A stretch of 39,859 bases of DNA from a virus: the IMG/VR virus record IMGVR_UViG_3300035670_000550, positions 1-39,859 of that record, one strand, 5' to 3'. Below, piece by piece: positions 1 through 7,070 of this stretch. The translations under genes were made by a program, and so were the position numbers. A model generated the notes under the pieces. It worked only from the letters and a program-made list of their open reading frames with translations. It ran no database searches and was not told the origin of the DNA. Every line of letters starts with the position of its first letter. Position 1 is the stretch's first letter.

Positions 1-181
1 TGATCGGCTTATCGTGCTGCCGGGGCCTCGCGTCATCTTCGTCGAACTCAAGCGACCGAAGGGCGGCGTGATCTCGGCCCTGCAGCACTGGTGGCGGGCG
101 CAGCTCGTCGGGCTGGGCTGCGAACATTACTTTATCAAGACGCGCGCCGAGGTGGACGCGCTGGTAGGAGAAAAGACATGA
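1..181 (+). CDS. VRR-NUC domain nuclease (5' partial)
   Basis: The reading frame is open from base 2 to the TGA at 179-181, giving 59 residues of a C-terminal part. It contains V-F-V-E-L-K followed by K-G-G and then A-L-Q-x-W, the classic core of VRR-NUC endonucleases (a PD-(D/E)xK fold in which the E-x-K pair is catalytic). Such small standalone phage nucleases act on branched or flap DNA in replication and recombination. The stop overlaps the next gene's ATG as ATGA. The start lies outside the window. It leads the polymerase/primase block, which fits a role in DNA metabolism. Confidence 0.8.
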   Translation, partial: DRLIVLPGPRVIFVELKRPKGGVISALQHWWRAQLVGLGCEHYFIKTRAEVDALVGEKT

Positions 182-459
182 GCCATGAGAATGAAGACAA
201 CATCGCCGTCGTCGTCACGGGCGACGCGTGGGAGGAGCTGTACGGCATCCTGCGCCCGTTTCTGAAAGACATGGCCGTGTGGGGCAACCGGCACTCGCTG
301 CCGCTGGCGGCCGTCGAGGGCATGATCTGGGGCGTGAGCGAGGTGTTCCACGAATACGGCGAGGGCTGCCCGTGCGAGACTTGCCTCGACATCGCGGAGC
401 GCACGGCGGATGAGCTGTTCCGCCGCATGACTGAAGCCGCGCGCGTGGTGAGACACTGA
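178..459 (+). CDS. Hypothetical protein with C-P-C-E-T-C motif
   Basis: A 93-residue protein that I do not recognise. The ATG at 178 overlaps the nuclease stop (ATGA), which is why it is preferred to the longer upstream reading from 91. The second half carries C-P-C-E-T-C, a possible metal-binding or redox cysteine cluster, inside helical sequence. No signal peptide or membrane segment is seen. Its stop overlaps the polymerase start (TGATG), so it is translated as part of the replication block. Function unknown. Confidence 0.75.
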   Translation: MSHENEDNIAVVVTGDAWEELYGILRPFLKDMAVWGNRHSLPLAAVEGMIWGVSEVFHEYGEGCPCETCLDIAERTADELFRRMTEAARVVRH

Positions 460-2630
460 TGTCCGAGTACCTCAACCCCGACATCAACTGCTACTGCTTC
501 ATCGACACCGAGACCCTGTCCAGCGTCGACCTGAAGGCGTCCGGCATCTACCCCTACAGCGCCGACCCGGACTTCCGCGTCATGATCGTCACGTACGCCA
601 TCGGCGACGGGCCCGTACAGATCTGGTATACGCCACTGGCACACACCGGGTCGTGGCTCGACTGGATGGGCGCGCCCGAAGATCTGTGGCAGTTCTCTGA
701 GCGCGTCGACCGGGGCGAGGCGTGGTTCGTCGCGTGGAACGCCGCCTTCGACCGGCTGGCCCTGTCGCGTGGCGTGCAGGATGGCCAGTGGCTGCGGCCG
801 GAGCATTTCCTCGACGCCATGGTGCAGGCCGTGCGATCGCACCTGCCGCCGGATCTGGCCAGCGCGGGGCGTCTGGTCAATTCCGAGATCCAGAAGCGGC
901 CGGAGGGCAAGCGCCTGATCCAGCTCTTCTCGGTGCCGCCGTTCGCCGATCCGCGCGAGTATCCCGCCGAGTGGGAGGCCTTCCGCGCGTACGCCCTCGA
1001 CGACATCCCGCCGATGCGCGAGGTGTGGAAGGCGACGCTGCCCCTGTCCCGTAACGAGTGGGAGCAATACTGGGCCAGCGAGGGCGTCAACGACCGTGGC
1101 ATGCCCGTCGACCGTGACTTCGCCGAGGCCGCCTCAGAGATGGCCGAGGAGAACGCGCTACGCGCCAATGCCGACATCGTACGCCTGACGGATGGCGCGA
1201 TCCTCACCGTCAATCAGAACGAGGCTCTGTGCAACTGGGTGCTGGACCGCATCCGCCACCTGCCGGACGCCAAGGCCATCCTGCTGCGTGAGGTGGTCGA
1301 GGAGCAGGAAGAGGAGGGCGACGGCGTCGTGCAGCTCGAGAAATACTCGCTCGAGCGTTCGCGTGTCGAGGATCTGATCGCCTACCTCGAGCGTCGCCGC
1401 AATGAGGTTGGCCTGACTGACACCGAGGCGAGCGTCATGAGCGTGCTGGAGGTGCGCGCGTACGGCGCCAGCGCCACGCCCCGCAAGTTCACCAAGCTCC
1501 TGCCGATGCTGACGTCCGACGACCGCCTGTGCGGCCAGTACGTCTTCAACGGGGCCGCTGCGACGGGGCGCTTCAGTAGCCGGGGGCTACAGATCCACAA
1601 CCTGACGCGCTCCACCGTAGGCAAGCAGGCCGTCGAGCTGGCGGTGATAGACCAGCTCCAAGACCGCGTGCCGTACGACGTCTTCAAGGAGTGGGGCCCG
1701 GTCGGCCGCACGCTGTCGCGTCTGATCCGCCCGGTGTTCGTCGCCCCTGCGGGCCAGAAGATGATCTGGGCCGACTACTCGGCCATCGAGGCGCGCGTGC
1801 TGCCTTGGCTGGGCGAGGCCTTCGGGGCCAAGCCCGTGCTGGACATCTTCCGTGCCAACGACGCCGACAAGTCCCTGCCCGACATTTACAAGCTGCAGGC
1901 GGGCTCGATCCTCGGCAAAGACCCCAAGGACATCACCAAGGATGAGCGCCAGAGCCACGGCAAGGTGCCCGTCCTGTCGCTGGGCTTCGGTGGCGGCAAG
2001 GGCGCCCTGTTCAACATGGCCCGCAACTATGGCGCCAGCTTCACCGACGGCGAGGCGGCAGACATCGTGCGCCGCTGGCGAGACGTCAATCCGTGGGCCC
2101 GCCGGTACTGGGATGACACGTGGGAGGCTGCGCTGTGGTGCATGGCCAACCCCGACACGCCGCGCGCGGTCGGTGATCGGCTGACGTACGTCTACCTGAA
2201 GGACTACATGCGCGGCACGCTGGTCTGCATCCTGCCCGACGGTCGCCCGCTCCTGTACCCGGTCATCCGGTGGGAGAGCCGCGAGCGCAAGGACAAGCAG
2301 ACGGGCAAGGTGGAGGTCAAGGACCAGCTCACCTACCGGCGCGGCTATGGGCGCGCGTCCCTGTGGTACGGCACGCTCGTCGAGAACGCCGTGCAGGCCG
2401 TGGCCGGTTCCCTGCTGCGTCACGCGATCTGGCGTCTTGCCCGCGACTGGCCACAATTGGTTGTGGGTCACACCCACGACGAGGTTATCGGGCTCGTCCC
2501 GACGCAAGATGTAGCGGCTGGGCTGAAGGCGCTCGAGCATGCTATGCTGGACCTTCCCCCGTGGGCTGAGGGCCTGCCGGTGTCGTGCGAGGCCAGCGAG
2601 AGCTTCTACTACACCAAGACTATCGACTGA
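459..2630 (+). CDS. polA: DNA polymerase I (family A) with 3'-5' exonuclease domain
   Basis: A 723-residue phage replicative polymerase. The N-terminal part has the DnaQ-like exonuclease motif F-I-D-T-E-T (D16, E18). The palm/fingers motifs of family A follow: motif A D-Y-S-A-I-E-A-R with D439, motif B starting at K502 (K-V-P-V-L-S-L-G-F-G-G-G), and motif C H-D-E-V at 673-676. All catalytic carboxylates (D439, D674, E675) are present. There is no 5'-nuclease domain, as usual for phage members. It lies directly upstream of the primase-helicase, and together they would form the replisome core. Confidence 0.95.
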   Translation: MSEYLNPDINCYCFIDTETLSSVDLKASGIYPYSADPDFRVMIVTYAIGDGPVQIWYTPLAHTGSWLDWMGAPEDLWQFSERVDRGEAWFVAWNAAFDRLALSRGVQDGQWLRPEHFLDAMVQAVRSHLPPDLASAGRLVNSEIQKRPEGKRLIQLFSVPPFADPREYPAEWEAFRAYALDDIPPMREVWKATLPLSRNEWEQYWASEGVNDRGMPVDRDFAEAASEMAEENALRANADIVRLTDGAILTVNQNEALCNWVLDRIRHLPDAKAILLREVVEEQEEEGDGVVQLEKYSLERSRVEDLIAYLERRRNEVGLTDTEASVMSVLEVRAYGASATPRKFTKLLPMLTSDDRLCGQYVFNGAAATGRFSSRGLQIHNLTRSTVGKQAVELAVIDQLQDRVPYDVFKEWGPVGRTLSRLIRPVFVAPAGQKMIWADYSAIEARVLPWLGEAFGAKPVLDIFRANDADKSLPDIYKLQAGSILGKDPKDITKDERQSHGKVPVLSLGFGGGKGALFNMARNYGASFTDGEAADIVRRWRDVNPWARRYWDDTWEAALWCMANPDTPRAVGDRLTYVYLKDYMRGTLVCILPDGRPLLYPVIRWESRERKDKQTGKVEVKDQLTYRRGYGRASLWYGTLVENAVQAVAGSLLRHAIWRLARDWPQLVVGHTHDEVIGLVPTQDVAAGLKALEHAMLDLPPWAEGLPVSCEASESFYYTKTID

Positions 2631-2642
2631 GGAGTTGAACAC

Positions 2643-5120
2643 ATGAGCAAACTTGGAGACGCTGCGGCGCAGACGTTGGTACGTCGTCGGCTGCTGGCGA
2701 ACGGCTACACCCCGCTGGCCAACAAGGACAAGATGTGCGTCTTGCCGGGCTGGTCAGACATGCACGTCGACGACGCGCAGATCGACGTGTGGTCGCGTCA
2801 GTTGAAGTGGCGCGCTACTGGCGTCCGCGTCGAGCGCGGGCTGGCCGTGATCGACCTTGACGTCAATGACGCGGAGGCCGTTGAGGCCATCATCGACGCC
2901 ATACCGGCCGAGATCTGGTCCATCCTGCAAGACGCGCCCGTGCGGCGCGGTAAGGGCGCCAAGGAGGCATGGTTTGTGCGCCTCGAGGACGGCGAGCAGC
3001 CGTTCTATCGCCTCGCGTCGGCGGGCTTCCGGCAGGAGGAGGGTGACGAGACCGTTCACCGCGTCGAGATCTTCGCGGGCGAGGGCGGCGGCCGTCAGTT
3101 CGGGGCGTATGGCGCGCATACCGTCGGCGACGATGGCGAGGTCAGGGTGGTCTATCATTGGGTCGATGATCGCGGCCTGCTGCAGGTGCCGTTCGACGAT
3201 CTGCCCCGCCTGACGCGCGCGCAGTTGTCGACCGTGGCGGAGGTGGCGTCTCGCACGCTGGAGAGCATCGGCTGGCTGCCGGACCTGCGCTCCAAGCCCG
3301 GCTTCAGCTCGAACCAGCCGATCTATGACCTCGACCTGCAGGAGTTCGAGACGCAGCATCATGGCGCTGTCGATCTGATGGGCCTGCAGGAGCTGTGCGA
3401 GATCCACGGCGACGTGCGCCTGTCCGCCTCTTGGCTCGAGGGCGGAGCGGCCGTGAACACGACGCGCTGCATCGCCTCCATCCACCCGCGCGATGGTCGC
3501 GTGTCGATCCTCGAGACGGCCTCCTTCGAGATCCACCGGCCGAAGGATCTGGCGCCCAAGCCGGTCACGCTGAACGCCATCGAGCGGCTGCAGGAGCTGG
3601 CGCAGGCTGGCTCGGTGTTCTCGGCCGCCGCTCCGGCGCCGACTGCGGCCGACATCGGGGCCGACATGGCGGATGACATGAGCGCCGTCGTCGACGCTCT
3701 CCTGTCCGAGTACTGCTTCATGCCGAGCGAGCAGCGGTGCATCGTGCCGCTGACGTCTCCCGTCGAGGGGGCCATGACGCTCGCCAATTTCCGCACGCTG
3801 ATGCAGCCGCACGCCGTTACCGTTGCCGGTAAGAAGGGCGGGGAGAAGGTCATCCACCCGGTGCCGATGTGGATGGCAGATCCGCGCCGCGTGGACGTGG
3901 CTGGGTATCGCTACCGGCCCGATGTCGACGGGCCTCTGGCGACGGTCGACGGGCGCCTCTTCATCAACACGTACCGCGCGCCGGTCGAGGCTGAGTATGA
4001 CGACGCGGCAGGGCCCGTGGCGGCCTTCGAGGCTCTCATCGCTCACCTGCTGCCCGTCGAGGCGGAGCGCGACTGGTTCCGCATGTGGGTCGCGGCGAAG
4101 GTGCAGCGGCCGTGGGTCATCGGGTGTGGCGTGCTGATGGTGGCCAGCATTCAAGGCACCGGGCGCGGCACGCTCTTCGACATGCTGGGGTCGGTCTTCG
4201 GGCCGCGCAACGTGTCGCCCGTGTCGTCCGTCGAGCTGCTCGGAGGCGGGGGTCAGGGCCAATACAATGGCTGGCTGTCGGACAGCGTGCTGGTCACGTG
4301 CGACGAGGTGATGGCGGGCGATGATGGCGGCGGCTCGATGACGTGGAAGCGTCGCGAGAGCTATGAGCGCCTGAAGCAGTACACCGACCCGCGTCGCCGC
4401 GAGGTGCTGATCCGCAAGAAGAACGTGAACGCGTACACGGCCGAGATCTTCGCCTCGATGCTGCTGGCGACCAACCACCTGAACGCGCTGCCGCTGACCG
4501 TCGACGACCGCCGCTTCGCCGTGCTGATGCAGGAGGACATCAAGTTCATCAACCGCGAGGGCCTGCCGGAGCTGGTCAACCCGTGGCGCCCGGAGGGCGT
4601 CTTCGAGGCCGCGTTCGGGTCGGCGCTGCGTGCGTACCTGCGCGGTGTCGCTGTCGACTGGACGGCCGTGCGGGAGGCGCCCAACCTCGGCGAGGGACGC
4701 CTCATCATGCAGCAGCAGAACGAGGGCGACGTGGAGGACATCCTGCGTGACGTGCTGTCGCGCGTGCCCGCCGACTACATTGCCAGCGAAGACCTGCGCC
4801 GTCGCCTGCAGATCGCCATCACGGCGTACGGCGAGGGCGACCACCTCAAGAACTGGTGGCGGCGCACGCAGGACATCCTGCGCGCCGAGAACAGCATGGG
4901 CTGGAAGGCCATCCAGACGCGGCAGACAGTCGTCGGGGCTGACGGTCGGCAGAAGCTGCTGACGGTCTACTACCGCGCGGCGGATGGCGTGCGTCAGGCG
5001 TGGTCAGACACGGCGCTGCGGGATAGGGCTGCCTTGCTTGCGCCGGGATCAGATGTGAACCGAAACATGACGGCACTCGAGCAGGCCAAGCGAGACGGCA
5101 CACTGCGCGCGGTGGAGTGA
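2643..5120 (+). CDS. Primase-helicase (prim-pol-like N-terminus, DUF5906/D5-like ATPase)
   Basis: An 825-residue protein. The N-terminal region has V-I-D-L-D-V (D71, D73), a pattern of archaeo-eukaryotic-type prim-pol domains that make primers. The C-terminal half resembles the DUF5906/D5-like superfamily 3 ATPases: a P-loop S-I-Q-G-T-G-R-G-T with arginine (R508) where the Walker A lysine is expected, then L-V-T-C-D-E-V as Walker B. An SD (GGAG at 2631-2634) follows directly after the polymerase stop and gives an ideal start at ATG 2643. Likely role: priming and unwinding for the adjacent polymerase. The domain names are by recognition; the primase half is less certain than the ATPase half. 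Confidence 0.85.
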   Translation: MSKLGDAAAQTLVRRRLLANGYTPLANKDKMCVLPGWSDMHVDDAQIDVWSRQLKWRATGVRVERGLAVIDLDVNDAEAVEAIIDAIPAEIWSILQDAPVRRGKGAKEAWFVRLEDGEQPFYRLASAGFRQEEGDETVHRVEIFAGEGGGRQFGAYGAHTVGDDGEVRVVYHWVDDRGLLQVPFDDLPRLTRAQLSTVAEVASRTLESIGWLPDLRSKPGFSSNQPIYDLDLQEFETQHHGAVDLMGLQELCEIHGDVRLSASWLEGGAAVNTTRCIASIHPRDGRVSILETASFEIHRPKDLAPKPVTLNAIERLQELAQAGSVFSAAAPAPTAADIGADMADDMSAVVDALLSEYCFMPSEQRCIVPLTSPVEGAMTLANFRTLMQPHAVTVAGKKGGEKVIHPVPMWMADPRRVDVAGYRYRPDVDGPLATVDGRLFINTYRAPVEAEYDDAAGPVAAFEALIAHLLPVEAERDWFRMWVAAKVQRPWVIGCGVLMVASIQGTGRGTLFDMLGSVFGPRNVSPVSSVELLGGGGQGQYNGWLSDSVLVTCDEVMAGDDGGGSMTWKRRESYERLKQYTDPRRREVLIRKKNVNAYTAEIFASMLLATNHLNALPLTVDDRRFAVLMQEDIKFINREGLPELVNPWRPEGVFEAAFGSALRAYLRGVAVDWTAVREAPNLGEGRLIMQQQNEGDVEDILRDVLSRVPADYIASEDLRRRLQIAITAYGEGDHLKNWWRRTQDILRAENSMGWKAIQTRQTVVGADGRQKLLTVYYRAADGVRQAWSDTALRDRAALLAPGSDVNRNMTALEQAKRDGTLRAVE

Positions 5121-5129
5121 AACGAAAAA

Positions 5130-5148
5130 GGCCGCGCAGTGCGCGGCC
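5130..5148. terminator. Bidirectional hairpin terminator
   Basis: A perfect 8-bp stem G-G-C-C-G-C-G-C with an AGT loop lies between the converging primase gene and the - strand gene at 5170-5763. It is preceded by AAAAA and followed by a T-rich tract (TTCTTCTT), so it can terminate transcripts arriving from both sides. Confidence 0.85.
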
Positions 5149-5169
5149 TTCTTCTTGGTAGGTGGCGCG

Positions 5170-5763
5170 TCAGCCGAGCCTGACGCTCACGACATCGCCA
5201 AAGTACTGATCCTCGCCGGACCTCAGCGCCATCATCAGCAGATCTTCCCAAACCGCATTCGACATGATGCCGGACAGCGCGTCGAATTTACTCTTCGGCA
5301 TGTGCAGCGTCGCCGGTGTCGGCTGCGCGTACCTAGCCGTGCGCACGCCCGGTATCGCAGAGCTTGCTGCAGCCGCCAGCGAGGCCGGGTTGTGGGGGAC
5401 GGCGGAACTCGGTGAGGTGATGAGCAAAGCCCATGCGGTGCTGTCGCCCGTCACGGCATGTGACGCCTTAAACAGGCGTGCCGTCGCCTCACGCATGACG
5501 CGGTATGCGCTTACAGTGGGCGATGTGACAAGGTCGCGCAGCGCGTCGGGGTGAAGGCCAGACGGCAGCGCGCGGCCGCGAAGGTTAGGGTAGAACCGGG
5601 CCGCATAGGTCAACAGCGGTGTTGACACTACCGTATTGGTGCGCCGATCAAGCAGGCTCACTGTGGCCAGCACGGGCACCACATCGGGCAGGCCCGGCGC
5701 GCGCAGCAACAGGTCAACACCGTCGCCAATCGCAGGTGTTGAGGCGTAAGTATCTGAAATCAT
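5170..5763 (-). CDS. Isolated protein of unknown function
   Basis: A 197-residue protein that I do not recognise. The start at 5763 has AGGAG spaced 7 nt upstream, which is better than the 10-codon-longer alternative. The sequence is rich in Ala, Ser, Leu and Pro, with no membrane segment or obvious helix-turn-helix. It sits alone on the - strand, bracketed by a terminator at its 3' end and the A+T-rich repeat region upstream. That is the arrangement of an independently transcribed moron or of an origin-linked gene. Some GGTGTTGA words of the iteron-like set lie inside its 5' half. Either a replication accessory or a host-interaction role is possible; there is no direct evidence for one. Confidence 0.6.
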   Translation of the reverse strand: MISDTYASTPAIGDGVDLLLRAPGLPDVVPVLATVSLLDRRTNTVVSTPLLTYAARFYPNLRGRALPSGLHPDALRDLVTSPTVSAYRVMREATARLFKASHAVTGDSTAWALLITSPSSAVPHNPASLAAAASSAIPGVRTARYAQPTPATLHMPKSKFDALSGIMSNAVWEDLLMMALRSGEDQYFGDVVSVRLG

Positions 5764-5936
5764 TGAGCATCTCCTGTGTCTCAACATCAACACTACCTCT
5801 CTCTACATCATGATGAGGAGGTATGTTATTAGCATAAGTACTGTAACTGGATGTGTAAGTAAATACGGTAGTTACGGTGATAACATAGTAGGCCAGGTGG
5901 AGCGAAACCTACGCGGTGTTGATGTTGAGGTGTTGA
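5618..5936. repeat. Iteron-like GGTGTTGA words
   Basis: The octamer GGTGTTGA occurs exactly five times in 319 bp. On the + strand it is at 5618-5625, 5735-5742, 5915-5922 and 5929-5936. On the - strand it is at 5714-5721. A one-base variant (AGTGTTGA) is on the - strand at 5787-5794. Chance would give about 0.01 copies in this span. The set straddles the 5' part of the 5170-5763 gene and the A+T-rich spacer, which suggests binding sites for an initiator or regulator. Confidence 0.55.
5780..5929. repeat. Nested inverted repeat around A+T-rich spacer
   Basis: Three pairs of inverted arms share one centre at 5854/5855: 5780-5793 with 5916-5929 (14 of 14 bp), 5822-5829 with 5880-5887 (8 of 8), and 5835-5845 with 5864-5874 (9 of 11). 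The inner 5820-5890 stretch is markedly A+T-rich in a G+C-rich genome. Such a structure fits a replication origin, a cruciform or an operator of the divergent region. A - strand promoter for the 5763 gene (TTACAC, 16 nt, TATGCT) can be read inside it but is weak. Confidence 0.5.
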
Positions 5937-6080
5937 GGTGGCGCTCGCGGAGGCCGCGCTTGCGCCGGGCACGGGGGCGGTGGTAGGGTGCTGTTGTGGC
6001 GCGCGTGGTTCCTCCTCCCAGCTCGGCGCGCCCGGCGGCGGTGTTGGCCCTTAGGCTGGCGCCGCCGTTTCTGTTTCGGG

Positions 6081-6115
6081 GTGCGTGGTGCGTGGTGCGT
6101 GGTGCGTGGTGCGTG
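6081..6115 (+). repeat. Tandem heptamer GTGCGTG x5
   Basis: Five uninterrupted copies of GTGCGTG run from 6081 to 6115 in the non-coding region. No gene explains them. Such short direct repeats are typical of protein-binding arrays or of slippage-prone tracts. Confidence 0.8.
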
Positions 6116-6119
6116 GGAG

Positions 6120-6158
6120 ATCCGGTCTGGTCATGCCGTCATCCGGTCTGGTCATGCC
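6120..6158 (+). repeat. 18-bp direct repeat and adjacent hairpin
   Basis: The 18-mer beginning ATCCGGTCTGG occurs at 6120-6137 and again at 6141-6158, i.e. spaced exactly 21 bp (two helical turns). The second copy runs into an 8-bp inverted repeat (6155-6162 with 6184-6191). The two-turn phasing would place bound proteins on the same face of the DNA, as in terminase-recognition or activator sites. Confidence 0.7.
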
Positions 6159-6436
6159 TGCCTCGAGCCACCAAAACCGCCACGGCAGGCACGTCGCCTC
6201 GCGCGCGGGCGCCCGGCGGCCGGTCGGTGGGGTATCCCGATACCGCTGCGCCAGCGCACAGGTCGGCCGTCGTGGCACCTGATTGGTGCGTCGATGCACG
6301 GATCTGGACCTATCGGACTGGATGTATTATCTGCGCCGGGGGCGATGCGTGCTAAGTGCTTGATAACACACGTTTATGCGCAAAGCTGCATATGACATAA
6401 TGACTGTTATCGGACTTTCGGCGCCCGAGGCCCGGA

Positions 6437-6505
6437 TCGGCGCCGAGATCGCGGGAGGCCCCCCGCCCCCGGGGGGTTACACCGGGGGCGGCTGCTTCTG
6501 CAGCC
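6437..6505. other. Cluster of G+C hairpins before the small terminase gene
   Basis: Within 70 bp there is a 10-bp palindrome (6437-6446), a C6/G6 inverted repeat (6459-6464 with 6471-6476), an alternative 8-bp stem (6463-6470 with 6484-6491) and a 6-bp stem with a TTCT loop (6490-6505). The position directly upstream of the terminase is where cos or pac sites often lie. They could equally be a terminator or leader structure. No identical terminal sequence is visible to prove a cos end. Confidence 0.4.
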
Positions 6506-6581
6506 CCACACGGATCGGGGTGTACCTTGAAAAATTTCCAAAACCGTGACACAAAACCCAAAGCGTACTGAGGAGGTACAC

Positions 6582-7070
6582 ATGGCCGGTAAGGCACTGA
6601 AGAAGAGGCTTCTCGCGGAGATCGCCGACCGAGGCGGGCCCGAGTGGCTGCAGGACTACATCGCGGATGGCGGCACCATCGCGAAGCTGTCCGAGGAGCT
6701 GGGCTGCTCGCGCACCTATCTCAGCCGACACCTGAACGCGCAGCCGGAGTATAGGGCCGTCATCATCGACGCGCGGCAGGAGTACGCCGACAAGCTGGCG
6801 GACGAGGCGCTCGAGATCGCGGACGGCATGGCCGACATCGAGGACATCTCGCGCGAGCAGGTGGCCGTCGCGAAGGAGAGGATCGACGTTCGCAAGTGGC
6901 TGGCGGCCGTGAACAGCCCGGACAGGTTCCGGCAGAACAACAACGGCCCGACGGTCACGATCAACATCAACCAGCTCCACCTCGAGGCGCTGAAGAAGCG
7001 GCGGGATGGCGGCATCACGATTGACGCCGTCGCCAATCCCCCGGCGCAGGTCGAGGAGGACGACGAGTGA
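6582..7070 (+). CDS. terS: Terminase small subunit
   Basis: A 162-residue DNA-binding packaging protein. A strong SD (GAGGAGGT) sits just before ATG 6582; an upstream in-frame ATG at 6546 lacks this. Residues about 32-51 form a helix-turn-helix (T-I-A-K-L-S-E-E-L-G-C-S-R-T-Y-L-S). A charged helical oligomerisation region and a short C-terminal segment with an acidic end follow. The gene overlaps the large subunit by GTGA. It would recognise the packaging site, probably in the repeat-rich DNA just upstream. Confidence 0.88.
   Translation: MAGKALKKRLLAEIADRGGPEWLQDYIADGGTIAKLSEELGCSRTYLSRHLNAQPEYRAVIIDARQEYADKLADEALEIADGMADIEDISREQVAVAKERIDVRKWLAAVNSPDRFRQNNNGPTVTININQLHLEALKKRRDGGITIDAVANPPAQVEEDDE

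Larger units (their letters stand above)
5794..6581. other. Main non-coding region upstream of the terminase genes
   Basis: About 790 bp without a convincing gene. Open frames exist in several phases at once over 5988-6395, but they are low-complexity, lack ribosome sites and look like by-products of G+C-rich repeats. The left end is A+T-rich with the nested inverted repeat. The middle has a heptamer tandem repeat and an 18-bp direct repeat. At 6311-6319 and 6408-6416 the word TATCGGACT is repeated. The right end has several G+C hairpins before the terminase. It probably holds the origin, the late promoter and/or the packaging site. Confidence 0.5.

Noticed and set aside
2754-4844. A 696-codon open frame on the - strand
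   Set aside because: Antisense to the primase-helicase, which has clear motifs; composition is typical of a shadow frame.
5988-6395. Open frames on both strands in the non-coding region
   Set aside because: Several phases are open at once over a heptamer repeat; products are low-complexity and have no ribosome site.
6360-6401. Sigma-70 promoter before the terminase
   Set aside because: TTGATA at 6360 and TATGAC/CATAAT further on are about 25-30 nt apart, too far for a normal promoter.
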